Source: Thermofilum sp. (GTDB lineage: Archaea > Thermoproteota > Thermoprotei > Thermofilales > Thermofilaceae). Taken from it: a stretch of 64,000 nucleotides of DNA. A program made the position numbers and the translations under genes. The first letter of the stretch is position 1, and every line of letters begins with the position of its first letter. Below the pieces are notes generated by a model. The model made no database searches and was not told where the DNA came from. It saw only the letters and a program-made list of their open reading frames with translations. Shown here one piece after another: positions 42,456 to 50,954 of the stretch. The stretch is taken from the NCBI GenBank assembly GCA_038741495.1, contig JAVYKX010000001.1, forward strand, positions 366,918 to 430,917, read 5' to 3'.

Positions 42456-43494
42456 TTATGAGTATGCTACATGGACCCTCCTACCAGTTCTAGCGGATTC
42501 CAGGATGGCATCTATGATTACGTTGCAACGGTAGCCGTCCTCAAAGGTTGCACCTATCGGTCCGGCATCCTCGTCTCTGACGATGCAGTTGAGGAAGTGA
42601 TACACCTCGTTGATGAAGGTGTGCTCCCTCCGATTATGTGGCCCGGCGGCCAGTACCTATCGATGTACGGGTGCCTCCTCTCCGTGACGAGAACGGTGCT
42701 CCAGCCGGTCAAACCCTTCTCCTCCCACTCCCTCAGGTAGACTCGGAGCTCGTTTAAGCGCTCCAGGTTGACTCGATGGATCCGTGGTCGCCATTGATCT
42801 CGAAGTTGTTGTAGTTCTTCCTACCGGTGGTGAACCTGGAGGCCTCGAGCGTGCCGATCGCCCCGTTCTCGAACTCGACGGTCACTCTTCCCTTCTTCGA
42901 CGGGTCCTCGGCCAACGGGCGCTCCTCAATGAACGTCCTCACAACACCCGTCACAGCGGTGATCTCACCGAATAGGAAACGGGCTAGGTCGATGATGTGG
43001 CTCCCCAAGTCGCCTAGGGGCCCGCTGCCCGCCTCCTCAGCCCTAAGCCTCCATGTGAGCGGGGCACTGGGGTTGGCGAGCCAATCCTGCAGGTACCTGG
43101 TCCTGAAGTGGTAGATCCTATCCAGAACCCCCGACTTGACCAGCTGCCTTGCTAGCTGGACGGCCGGAACGAAGCGGTAGTTGAAGGCTACCATTGTCTT
43201 CACCTTCGCCCCTCTCGCCGCATCGCGGAGCACGCGGGCTTCTTCCGTATTCCTCGCGAGAGGTTTCTCGCAGAGCACGTGCTTCCCAGCCTCCAACGCC
43301 TCCAGTGTCGGCTTGAGGTGCATGTTGTTGGGGAGCGAGTTGTCGACGATCTCCACCTCCGGGTCTCTAGCGGCGGCGCGCCAATCGGTCGTGTACCTCT
43401 TAAAGCCGTAGTTCCTCGCGGCCTCCCTAACCCTGTTCTTGTGCCTGCCATAAATGATGACCAGCTCAGGGAAGCGCTTATCTATGGTGTGCAT
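42456..43494 (-). pseudogene. Gfo/Idh/MocA-family oxidoreductase pseudogene
   Basis: The readable part begins at [16 protein letters not shown], so the N-terminal NAD(P)-binding Gly-x-Gly-x-x-Gly strand is missing. [11 protein letters not shown], the conserved Lys-Pro, and [16 protein letters not shown], the substrate-site Asp and His, are intact. Near 42772 the frame shifts: [19 protein letters not shown] continues in another frame. A second shift near 42630 leads to EHTFINEVYHFLNCIVRDED, the normal C-terminal region, ending at 42456. Three lesions make it a pseudogene. The family oxidises sugars, inositol and similar compounds. The missing 5' end abuts the antitoxin remnant at 43498. Confidence 0.85.
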
Positions 43495-43497
43495 TCT

Positions 43498-43734
43498 GTG
43501 ACCATCACAGTGAAGGTGAGGAAGAGCGCTGCGAGGCTGGCGGATCGGATGGTGAAGCTCGGGTTAGCTTGAAGCATGTCGCATGCGATCAACATAAGGA
43601 TTGAGAGGGTGAAGGAGGAAATGAGCTTCTGGGAGAGGGTAGAGGAGCGGGTCTCGCAGCTGCTGAGGGAAGCCTGGAGGGTTTTGCACGGCGGGCTCTC
43701 AAAGCTGCTTGAGGAAGGAAGGAGCGAGAGGTAG
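43498..43734 (+). pseudogene. Ribbon-helix-helix antitoxin gene broken by an in-frame stop
   Basis: From GTG 43498 the frame reads [23 protein letters not shown], then TGA at 43570-43572, then continues without a shift as SMSHAINIRIERVKEEMSFWERVEER to TAG 43732. The whole resembles an RHH antitoxin: a beta strand, then two helices with a LVKLGLARSRSEA-like turn. CGA to TGA at the break would explain the stop by one change. A start at ATG 43576 could still make a 52-residue tail fragment. It precedes a PIN toxin gene, as in VapBC. Confidence 0.7.
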
Positions 43735-43758
43735 CCTACATTAATAGCCTACATTAAT
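43733..43758 (+). repeat. 13-base tandem duplication at the toxin 5' end
   Basis: AGCCTACATTAAT occurs twice head to tail (43733-43745 and 43746-43758). It separates the antitoxin stop from the PIN toxin and changes the upstream reading frame of the toxin, whose conserved N-terminal strand YINTSVI is encoded across the second copy. Confidence 0.75.
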
Positions 43759-43764
43759 ACGAGC

Positions 43765-44166
43765 GTGATCGTAGCCTTCATCGACGAGAAGGATGCCAAC
43801 TACGGGAAGGCCGTCGAGATGCTCAATCAGCTGGAGGGCTACTGGAAGGTCATCAGCGAGCTGGTTCTCGTTGAGCTGGCCTCCGCCTTCTCACGGGCGG
43901 GTTTCAGCGAACCAATGGAGCTCACGTTCTACTCCGTAAGGAGATGCGGAGCTCGGCTTGCCTCGATTGACTTCAGCAGAGTGATTCGCACGGCGCTCTT
44001 GTACTCCAGAGAACTCATGATGAGAAAGCTGGATCTGCTCCACGTGGCGTTTTGCTGTATAATTGGTGCAACTGTGTTCGCAACACTCGACCGTGAACTC
44101 GCGCGCAGGAAGAACGCTATAGCAAACCTCCTGGGAATCGAGGTTCTCCACTCGCTCTCTGGATAG
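43765..44166 (+). CDS. PIN-domain toxin, N-terminus probably altered
   Basis: 133 residues from GTG 43765. The PIN fold is recognisable: VIVAFIDEKD at the start, LVLVELASAF with a Glu, KLDLLHVAFCCI with an Asp, and FATLDRELARR with the last Asp. The sequence YINT that normally supplies the first strand and catalytic residue lies upstream of the GTG in the same frame but has no ATG, GTG or TTG. Translation from GTG would remove it. With a broken antitoxin, this toxin may be weakened or silent. A start at a rare codon cannot be excluded. Confidence 0.6.
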   Translation: MIVAFIDEKDANYGKAVEMLNQLEGYWKVISELVLVELASAFSRAGFSEPMELTFYSVRRCGARLASIDFSRVIRTALLYSRELMMRKLDLLHVAFCCIIGATVFATLDRELARRKNAIANLLGIEVLHSLSG

Positions 44167-44323
44167 TGGACACTGCGAGAGAGCCGGTGCGGCATCGTTC
44201 TTTTCTCAATAAATGTTTAGGTAAAAAGTTTGCGTGACATGATTAAAATTCGGATTATATTGGGTAGGCTGTTAAAGACTGTGCATGTTTATAAGCTAGA
44301 AGTGAGCAGAGTTGTGGAATCCC

Positions 44324-44331
44324 AAAGGGGT
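44324..44331 (+). promoter_or_regulatory. Shine-Dalgarno-like site choosing the DppD start
   Basis: AAGGGGTG precedes ATG 44342 by ten bases. A TATA box TTTATAAG near 44293 puts transcription start near 44319, so the longer TTG start at 44312 would be upstream of the mRNA. This is one of the few leadered genes here. Confidence 0.5.
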
Positions 44332-44341
44332 GTGTGCCCGA

Positions 44342-45298
44342 ATGGAGAAGCTGCTGGAGATTAGCGGTTTGAAGACCTACTTTTTCACAGACCGTGGTGT
44401 CGTGAAGGCGGTTGACGGCGCCCACCTTGACCTTTCGAAAGGTGAGGTTGTAGGAGTGGCGGGCGAAAGTGGGTGCGGAAAGAGCACGCTGGGGCACTCG
44501 ATCATCAGGCTTGTCCCTCCCCCCGGCAGGATCGTCGGAGGGAAGATCCTGTACAGAGGTTTGGATCTGCTCAGCCTGAGCGAGGAGGAGTTCAGGAAAA
44601 TCAGGTGGAGGGAGATCTCGATGATCTTTCAGGCCGCGATGAACGTTTTAAACCCAGTCTACACCGTAGGCGAGCAGATCGCTGAGGTCTACACGGTTCA
44701 CAACGGCTTGAGCAAGAAGGAGGCTCTGGAGAAGGCTCGGGAGCTGCTCTCGCTTGTGGGCGTGGATCCCCGGCGCGTGAACAGCTACCCGCACGAGCTG
44801 AGCGGGGGTATGAAGCAGAGAGTCGTCATAGCGATGGCGCTCGCTCTAAGCCCGTCAGTGGTCGTTGCCGATGAGCCGACGACGGCGCTCGATGTCATCG
44901 TCCAAGCCCAGATCATCAACCTCTTAAAGAGGTTAAGGAGCAAGCTGGGGCTATCGATGATCTTCATCTCCCACGACTTGAGCCTAATTGCGGAAATCGC
45001 CGATAGGGTGGCCGTCATGTACGCCGGGCAGATCGTGGAGCTCGGCTCAAGCAGCATGCTCTACCGTGAGCCCAGGCACCCCTACACGAGGGGGCTCTTG
45101 GAGAGCATCCCGAGGCTTAGAGGGGATTTGAGGAAGTTGACGTGGATTGAGGGGGCTCCACCTGACCTCGTGAACCCGCCCGAGGGGTGCAGGTTCGCTC
45201 CAAGGTGCGGCTATAGGATGAGCATCTGCAGCAGGGAGGAGCCGCCGCTGGCGAGCATCGCGCCAGGCTACTACGTTAAGTGCTGGCTGTACGCGTAG
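44342..45298 (+). CDS. Dpp/Opp-type ABC transporter ATPase (DppD-like)
   Basis: 318 residues from ATG 44342. The ABC core has Walker A GESGCGKST, signature LSGGMKQR, Walker B VVVADEP and the switch His in FISHDLS. The C-terminus, with PRLRGD, WIEGAPPDL and a Cys-rich RFAPRCGYRMSIC, is the oligopeptide/dipeptide-type domain, and the Cys residues may bind a [4Fe-4S] cluster as in DppD. In hyperthermophiles these importers often take up oligosaccharides rather than peptides. It is first in a DppD-DppF unit, separated by a hairpin terminator from the SBP-permease unit. Confidence 0.9.
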   Translation: MEKLLEISGLKTYFFTDRGVVKAVDGAHLDLSKGEVVGVAGESGCGKSTLGHSIIRLVPPPGRIVGGKILYRGLDLLSLSEEEFRKIRWREISMIFQAAMNVLNPVYTVGEQIAEVYTVHNGLSKKEALEKARELLSLVGVDPRRVNSYPHELSGGMKQRVVIAMALALSPSVVVADEPTTALDVIVQAQIINLLKRLRSKLGLSMIFISHDLSLIAEIADRVAVMYAGQIVELGSSSMLYREPRHPYTRGLLESIPRLRGDLRKLTWIEGAPPDLVNPPEGCRFAPRCGYRMSICSREEPPLASIAPGYYVKCWLYA

Positions 45299-45308
45299 GT
45301 GAAGGGTC

Positions 45309-46418
45309 GTGACGAAGGGCAATGACCTGGTCTACGCGCCTGAGATCAGCGAGAGAGTCAAGCTGATGGTAAAAGACCTCAGAGTTTACTTCCCCCTTAG
45401 GAGGAAGCTTCTCGACGTGCTCCGGGGAGTCCCTCGACCCTTTATTCGAGCCGTGGACGGTCTGTCGTTCGAAGTATTCGAGGGAGAAGTCTTCTCGCTC
45501 GTCGGTGAGAGCGGCTGCGGCAAAACTACGACGGGTAGGACTGTGCTAAGGTTAATCAAGCCGTACTCGGGCTCTATCCTCTACAAGCCGGGGGCTGCCG
45601 TGAACCACAACAGGTTGCGCCCCGAAACCGAGTACGGGCACATCGACTTGGCCAAGTACGACGAGAAGGAGTTGAAACCGCTCAGGAGGGATCTGCAGAT
45701 CTGCTGGCAAGACCCCTTCAGCAGCATCAACCCGCGCAAGACCATCTTCAAGATCCTCGAGGAACCTCTCCTGATCCACAGGATCGGCTCTACCCGGGGC
45801 GAAAGGTACGAAATCATCGCGAAGGCGCTGGAGATGGTCAAGCTGGTCCCCCCGGAGGAGTACATGCGTGCCTATCCCCACATGCTCTCCGGCGGGCAGA
45901 GGCAACGCGTGGTTATAGCGAGAGCCCTCATCCTCAACCCATCCTTCCTAGTAGCCGATGAACCCGTCTCCATGCTCGACGCTTCCGTCCGTGCGGAGAT
46001 CCTCTACCTGATGCTGGAGCTGAAGGAGAAGTACAACCTCACCTACCTGTTCATCACGCACGATTTAGCTGTGGCCCGCTACATCTCGAGCAGAATAGGA
46101 GTCATGTACCTAGGCAAGATGGTCGAGATGGGTAACGCGCAGAAAGTGCTGAGCGACCCTCTCCACCCCTACACGCAGGCGCTCATCGAAGCGATCCCGG
46201 AGCCGGAGCCCGAGAGGCAGCTCACCGTGAGAGAACTTCCCATTAAGGGCGAAGTCCCGAGCGCTGTAACTCTGCCGAAGGGGTGCAGGTTCCACCCGAG
46301 GTGCGTGGTTTGCGAAAGCAACCCAGCTCTAGCTGAGAAATGCAAAACTCAGGAACCACCTCTAATCAAAGCTGAAGGAGACCGATACGTTGCTTGCTGG
46401 CTAGCAGCCCGCGAGTAG
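45309..46418 (+). CDS. Dpp/Opp-type ABC transporter ATPase (DppF-like)
   Basis: 369 residues, GTG start ten bases after the partner ATPase. Walker A GESGCGKTT, Q-loop CWQDPFSS, signature LSGGQRQR, Walker B LVADEP and switch His in FITHDLA are intact. The C-terminal Cys motif FHPRCVVCESNPALAEKC differs a little from the DppD copy. The N-terminus is longer than usual, with a PLRRKLLDVLRG segment before the core and an insertion after the Walker A. It pairs with the DppD-like ATPase. Confidence 0.9.
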   Translation: MTKGNDLVYAPEISERVKLMVKDLRVYFPLRRKLLDVLRGVPRPFIRAVDGLSFEVFEGEVFSLVGESGCGKTTTGRTVLRLIKPYSGSILYKPGAAVNHNRLRPETEYGHIDLAKYDEKELKPLRRDLQICWQDPFSSINPRKTIFKILEEPLLIHRIGSTRGERYEIIAKALEMVKLVPPEEYMRAYPHMLSGGQRQRVVIARALILNPSFLVADEPVSMLDASVRAEILYLMLELKEKYNLTYLFITHDLAVARYISSRIGVMYLGKMVEMGNAQKVLSDPLHPYTQALIEAIPEPEPERQLTVRELPIKGEVPSAVTLPKGCRFHPRCVVCESNPALAEKCKTQEPPLIKAEGDRYVACWLAARE

Positions 46419-46440
46419 ACTTTTAGCGCAAGTCTTTTTT
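46417..46440 (+). terminator. Intrinsic-type terminator after the ATPase genes
   Basis: AGACTT (46417-46422) pairs with AAGTCT (46430-46435) across a seven-base loop, and a T-run continues to 46440. It overlaps the DppF-like stop codon by two bases. Confidence 0.6.
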
Positions 46441-46512
46441 ATGAGAAGATTTGCAACCTTAGTCGAAAAATGTAAAATCAATTTACTGAGTCAATAAAAA
46501 GTGCTCTAGAAA

Positions 46513-46549
46513 TATTTATAAACACTGATTCCTAGTAACATTTATAAAC
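46513..46549 (+). promoter_or_regulatory. Two tandem TATA boxes before the SBP gene
   Basis: ATTTATAAACA occurs twice, at about 46514-46524 and 46540-46550, in an AT-rich gap. The second predicts a start near 46571, ten bases before ATG 46581; the first would give a leader about 40 bases long. Duplicated boxes may raise expression of the binding protein. Confidence 0.55.
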
Positions 46550-46580
46550 AGGCATCTGATGGGCTGGTGCTGAAAACGGC

Positions 46581-48200
46581 ATGCCCGGTGCACGTAAGCC
46601 GCTCCTGATAGGAGTGATCGCGGCCGTAGTCGTCGTGGCGCTAGCTGCTGCAGTCCTCTTCTTCTTCCAGCAACCTCAGCAGCCAGCTCCAATCCCCGGC
46701 CCATCTGAGGAGACCGCTGCTCCCGTTAGACCACAGGAGATACCCGTTAGACCACAGGAGATAGAGGTTCTAAGGATCTCCCAGAGAGCCGATCTTTCAA
46801 CGATTGATGTTCAAGTGGCTACAGATTCCCCCACACTGAACGTTTTCGGGCACGTGTACGAGACGCTGTTCAAACTGCGTTTCACCCCGGATGGAACACC
46901 CGTTTTCGAGCCCCACCTAGTAGAGAGCTACAACTTCGTGAACGAAACAGCCATTAAATTTAAGTTGAGAAGCGGTATTCGGTTCCACGACGGTAAGCCT
47001 TTAACGGCGGAGGATGTTGTAGCCACTTTCAGGAGAGGCCCGGTTGTCGGCTCGATACCGAGGACGCTTTTGGGACCGGTTAAGAGCGTGGAAGCGATCG
47101 ATGACCTGACGTTCGTAATAGTTTTAAAGTACCCATTCGCCCCGATCATCGCCCACCTTGCGCACCCATCCACAGCGATCATCCCTGCTTGGGTTGCTGA
47201 GCTGTTTCCCGATAAACCGATAAACAGCACCGCGTACATCATCGGTACGGGCCCCTTCAGGTTCGTTGAGTTCAGAAAACTAGAAAGAACGGTCTTAGAG
47301 AGGTTTGAGGACTACTGGGGTCCCCAACCCACCGTTAAGAGGTTGGAGTGGGTCCCCGTTGAGGACGATGATACGAGAGCCGCAAAGCTGGAAGCTGGAG
47401 ACGTTAACATAATCACGCACGTTCCCCCACACCTTGCCCGCCTGCTACGCGACAGGGGCTTCAAGGTTGTCCAGATGCCGAGCACGAGGATAATATATAT
47501 CGGCATAAGCGTTGACAGAATCACCGATCCTCGCGTCAGGCAGGCGTTGAACTTAGCCGTGGACAAAAACGCGATCGTCAGCAGGATCCTCGAGGGTGCG
47601 GGAACCGTTGCCACCGCTCCCATTCCTCCAGCAGTATTCGGCTACTCGCCGCAGACACCTTACGGCTACGACCCCGATAGGGCGAGGAAGCTCCTCGAGG
47701 AGGCTGGCTGGGCCGGGCGCGAGCTTATAATGATCGCTCCCTCAGGCAGGTACTTGAAGGATAGGGAGATCGCTGAAGCCATTCAGATGTACCTGCAGGC
47801 TATCGGTCTAAACGTGAGGCTGACGACGATGGAGTGGGCCGCCTACATAGCGAAGGTGATGGGTGAGGTGAGGGACTTCGACCTCTTCCTTCTCGGCTGG
47901 TCAACCGCTACCCTGGATGCAGACTACGGGCTCTACTCGCTCTTCCACAGCAAGGCCCCGTTCAACCGGATGCGTTATTCGAACCTAAAGGTCGACGAGT
48001 TGCTGGAAGCGGCTAGAGCTGAAGCAGACGTTGAGAAGCGTAAGCAGCTGTACAGGCAGGCTCAGGAGCTGATATGGCAAGACGCGCCCTGGATCTTCCT
48101 GCACGTTGAGGACCTTATAGTGGTCATGGACCCCAACCTCGAGAACGTCGAAGTGCAACCGATTGAGCGTTGGATTCTCACGTACGCTACAAGGCGTTAA
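46581..48200 (+). CDS. Family 5 (Dpp/Opp-type) substrate-binding protein
   Basis: 539 residues. A hydrophobic anchor (about 8-29) precedes a Gln/Pro-rich linker in which PVRPQEI is repeated twice. The binding domain has the family's LRISQRADLSTIDVQ start, IKFKLRSGIRFHDGKPLTAEDV, GTGPFRFVEF, RQALNLAVDKNAIV and a terminal WIFLHVEDLIVVMDP. It holds the substrate outside the cell and passes it to DppB/C. Anchoring by an uncleaved signal is usual in archaea. The ligand is unknown: peptides, or oligosaccharides as often in hyperthermophilic archaea. Confidence 0.92.
   Translation: MPGARKPLLIGVIAAVVVVALAAAVLFFFQQPQQPAPIPGPSEETAAPVRPQEIPVRPQEIEVLRISQRADLSTIDVQVATDSPTLNVFGHVYETLFKLRFTPDGTPVFEPHLVESYNFVNETAIKFKLRSGIRFHDGKPLTAEDVVATFRRGPVVGSIPRTLLGPVKSVEAIDDLTFVIVLKYPFAPIIAHLAHPSTAIIPAWVAELFPDKPINSTAYIIGTGPFRFVEFRKLERTVLERFEDYWGPQPTVKRLEWVPVEDDDTRAAKLEAGDVNIITHVPPHLARLLRDRGFKVVQMPSTRIIYIGISVDRITDPRVRQALNLAVDKNAIVSRILEGAGTVATAPIPPAVFGYSPQTPYGYDPDRARKLLEEAGWAGRELIMIAPSGRYLKDREIAEAIQMYLQAIGLNVRLTTMEWAAYIAKVMGEVRDFDLFLLGWSTATLDADYGLYSLFHSKAPFNRMRYSNLKVDELLEAARAEADVEKRKQLYRQAQELIWQDAPWIFLHVEDLIVVMDPNLENVEVQPIERWILTYATRR
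46722..46763 (+). repeat. 21-base tandem repeat in the SBP linker
   Basis: The unit beginning CCCGTTAGACCACAGGAGA occurs twice without change (46722-46742 and 46743-46763) and encodes PVRPQEI twice in the linker between anchor and binding domain. Confidence 0.85.
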
Positions 48201-48218
48201 GCAGGGAGGACTCGGGAA

Positions 48219-49145
48219 ATGCTAAGGTATATAATCAAAAGGTTTTTTACCAGTCTACTTACCTTCTTCGCGATCCTGCTGTTCACGTTCATCCTCGCAC
48301 GCTTACTTCCAGGCGACCCGATAACCGTCATGTACGGTGAAATGCAGCCAACACCCGAGGTTCGGGCTGCGCTCGAGAGGGAGCTCGGCTTGGACAAGCC
48401 GATAGTAGTGCAGTTCTTCATCTACGCGTCAAGAATGCTGAGGGGGGATTGGGGCCTTTCGGTCCACACGCGTGTACCGGTCGCCGCTCTGGCGGGAGAC
48501 GCCTTCCTCTCCACGCTGGTTTTAACAGCGTTCAGCATCACGCTGGCAGCTGCCCTCGGTTTGCTGCTAAGCTACCTAAGCGTCGTGCGCTACAATACCC
48601 TCGTGGACAAGGTTATCCGGGGTGTCTCGGTGGGAACTTTCTCGCTCCCGGTTTTCTGGTGGGGTTACATCCTGATCCTCGTTTTCGCCGTGCAGCTCAG
48701 GTGGCTTCCCGCAGGTGGTAAGGGCGGGATCGAGCACTTGATACTCCCCTCGTTAACACTAGCTATGGTCAACCTAGGGATGATCACCAGGGTTTCAAGG
48801 GCAGCCATGATTGAGGTGTTAATGCAGGATCACGTGGTACTGGCCAAGGCGAAGGGGCTCAGCAACGGCGATGTCATGGTTAGGCACGTGATCCGGAATG
48901 CGTTGGTCGCCATAGTCACCGTAATAGGGTTGAGGTTCGGCGTCCTGCTCGGCGGCGCGGTGATCACTGAAACTGTTTTCGCCTACCCGGGAATGGGCAA
49001 GATGATCGTCGATGCTATCCTCACAAGGGACTATCCTGTCCTCATCGGCGGGATGTTCATCGCATCGCTAGCTGTGATGATCGTGAACCTGGCCGTCGAT
49101 ATGGCTTACGCCCTTCTTGACCCTAGGGTCAGAGTGGGTGGTTAG
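48219..49145 (+). CDS. Dpp/Opp-type ABC permease (DppB-like)
   Basis: 308 residues with six hydrophobic segments. It opens with IIKRFFTSLLTFFAILLFTFILARLLPGDP, the classic DppB/OppB start. The EAA coupling loop is around QDHVVLAKAKGLSNGDVMVRHVIRNAL with the conserved Gly and Ala. ATG start, 18 bases after the SBP gene. It forms a channel with the DppC-like partner, which overlaps downstream at the level of the longer frame. Confidence 0.92.
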   Translation: MLRYIIKRFFTSLLTFFAILLFTFILARLLPGDPITVMYGEMQPTPEVRAALERELGLDKPIVVQFFIYASRMLRGDWGLSVHTRVPVAALAGDAFLSTLVLTAFSITLAAALGLLLSYLSVVRYNTLVDKVIRGVSVGTFSLPVFWWGYILILVFAVQLRWLPAGGKGGIEHLILPSLTLAMVNLGMITRVSRAAMIEVLMQDHVVLAKAKGLSNGDVMVRHVIRNALVAIVTVIGLRFGVLLGGAVITETVFAYPGMGKMIVDAILTRDYPVLIGGMFIASLAVMIVNLAVDMAYALLDPRVRVGG

Positions 49146-49146
49146 C

Positions 49147-50034
49147 ATGCTTAGGCGCAATGTGAGCGTCAAAGAAGCCGCTCGCCGCTCGCTCGGCGGC
49201 CGTGGGCCTGCAACGCTGCTTAAGTCGCCGTCCATGGCCGTCCCGCTGGCTTACCTAGTCCTGCTAGTTGTGGTCACCGCTTTAGCCGACTACATAGCCC
49301 CCTACCACTACGCGCGGGGGGATCTTGCAGCGAGCCTTGAGCCCCCCTCACCCCAACATCCCCTGGGCACCGACCACCTCGGCCGCGACGTGTTGAGCAG
49401 GCTCATCTACGGAACGAGACCGCTCATCCAGGTGATATCCATCGTGCTGGCCGTATCGATCCCTCTCGGCGTGCTAATCGGTATTACGGCAGGCTACTAT
49501 GGCGGTCTCTTTGACCTTGTCGTCTCGAGGGTTGTCGACGCACTCATGGTTTTCCCAACGATACTGATAGCCCTGTTCATCGTCGCCGTGCTCGGGCCGG
49601 GCCTAGAGAGCGTGGTCCTGGCGATCACTATCGCGGAGATCCCAACTTTCGCTCGCTTAACGAGAGCACTGGTACTCGTGGAGAAGGAGCTCACCTACGT
49701 TGAGGCCGCTAAGGCTTTGGGCGCCAGCTCGCCTGAGATAATCCTCCGCCACATCCTGCCCAGCATTGCCGGCCCCCTACTCGTACAAGCAACCTTCAGC
49801 GCGTCAACGGCGATCATGTGGGAGGCCGCCCTCAGCTTCCTCGGACTCGGGATTCAACCTCCAACCCCCAGCTGGGGTTTGATGATGTACGAAGCTAGGA
49901 GGTACTTCAGGACGCACCCCTACCTGATGATCTGGCCCGGCTTAGCCATCTTCGTGACGGTATTCATGCTGAACACGCTAGGTGAGAAGCTGAGGGACCT
50001 CCTCGACCCCAGAATGAAGCACGTAAGAGTGTAA
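49147..50034 (+). CDS. Dpp/Opp-type ABC permease (DppC-like)
   Basis: 295 residues from ATG 49147, directly after the DppB-like stop; the frame is open ten codons upstream. The DppC hallmarks are LGTDHLGRDVLSRLIYG near residue 80, the EAA loop EAAKALGASSPEIILRHILP and a terminal GEKLRDLLDPR. It has about six membrane segments. It completes the importer. Genes on both sides of the transporter, an oxidoreductase and a creatininase, are pseudogenes. Confidence 0.92.
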   Translation: MLRRNVSVKEAARRSLGGRGPATLLKSPSMAVPLAYLVLLVVVTALADYIAPYHYARGDLAASLEPPSPQHPLGTDHLGRDVLSRLIYGTRPLIQVISIVLAVSIPLGVLIGITAGYYGGLFDLVVSRVVDALMVFPTILIALFIVAVLGPGLESVVLAITIAEIPTFARLTRALVLVEKELTYVEAAKALGASSPEIILRHILPSIAGPLLVQATFSASTAIMWEAALSFLGLGIQPPTPSWGLMMYEARRYFRTHPYLMIWPGLAIFVTVFMLNTLGEKLRDLLDPRMKHVRV

Positions 50035-50099
50035 AAGCTGAGTAAGTTATTTTTTCGAGCGAAACGTTCTTTCAACCGCTTCCCCGAGCGTGCTGTGAA

Positions 50100-50806
50100 T
50101 TGGATCGAGCTTGCGTACCGGTCGGGTCGATCGAGGTTCACGGCCCCGTGCTCGATGGGCTCGTGATTTACAGCGTTGCTTCGGAGGCGAGTCGCCGCTC
50201 GCCGACCGCCCTCGTGCTCCCACCGCTTTACTACGCTTACGTCCCCGAGATCCGGTACTTCCCTGGGGTGATCTCCTTGAGCGGCTCAACCTCCCTGAAG
50301 CTCTTTGAAAGATCTGCGATGAGGTTTACAGGAACAGGTTTAAACGCATCCTGATCCTGAAGGGGCACGGTGGTAACAGGCGCCCCCCTGTTCGTAAGGG
50401 AGATGCAGGAGAAGGGGAAGCGATACCTGCTCTACGCCTGGGTAGAGCCGATGGAGGGCCTTGAGGATCTGGTCAGCGAGATGAGGGAGACCGAGCCGAT
50501 CGGGCATGCCTGCGAGATCGAAACCAGCTTAGCGCTCCACCTCTTCCCCGCCTCTGCAGGCTCGAGTACGTGGAAGGCCCCGCCAAGCTCGGTCCAGCAT
50601 AGATCGCGAGGAACGTCAGGACAATGGCCGATTGGATCTGCTACGCCATAAAGAGCTACGTCGGTGACCTGCGAGCGGCGACAGCTGAGAAGGGCAGAGA
50701 CTCTTCGGGGGTGGTCTCACGGGCTGCGAAGCTGCTCGAGGAGATAAGGAGCGACCGGTTGTACGAGAAAGTGATGGACGACTACTACAGGCGTGCTGGT
50801 AAGTAA
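50100..50806 (+). pseudogene. Creatininase-family amidohydrolase pseudogene
   Basis: Pieces of one protein lie in successive frames. VPVGSIEVHGPVL then VLPPLYYAYVPEIRYFPGVIS (from 50112) is the metal-site start, although the usual HLPLGTD stretch is missing. RILILKGHGGN (about 50345) is next, then EMQEKGKRYLLYAW and IGHACEIETSLALHLFP (50403-50555), and finally DWICYAIKSYVG to RRAGK ending at 50806. At least three frameshifts and a deletion separate them. The family hydrolyses cyclic amides such as creatinine and formamides. It follows the Dpp-like importer and may have processed its substrate. Confidence 0.85.
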
Positions 50807-50924
50807 CTGATCACGCAAACACCCCATCAGCAGCTCTTCTACAGAGTAGGCTCCGGCCCCCTCTTTCCGCTATTTTTGCGCAGGTACGATCTCCCGGTTA
50901 CTTTCGAGGCAGTCTTAAGGCTAC

Positions 50925-50932
50925 CTAAAATA
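50925..50932 (+). promoter_or_regulatory. TATA box for nurA
   Basis: CTAAAATA is centred about 26 bases before GTG 50955, favouring that codon over TTG 50943 as the nurA start. Confidence 0.55.
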
Positions 50933-50954
50933 CCCCCGTGGATTGTATCACGCT

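Noticed and set aside
42471-42740. Plus-strand 89-codon frame
   Set aside because: It is antisense to the C-terminal part of the Gfo/Idh pseudogene, whose minus-strand translation shows family sequence.
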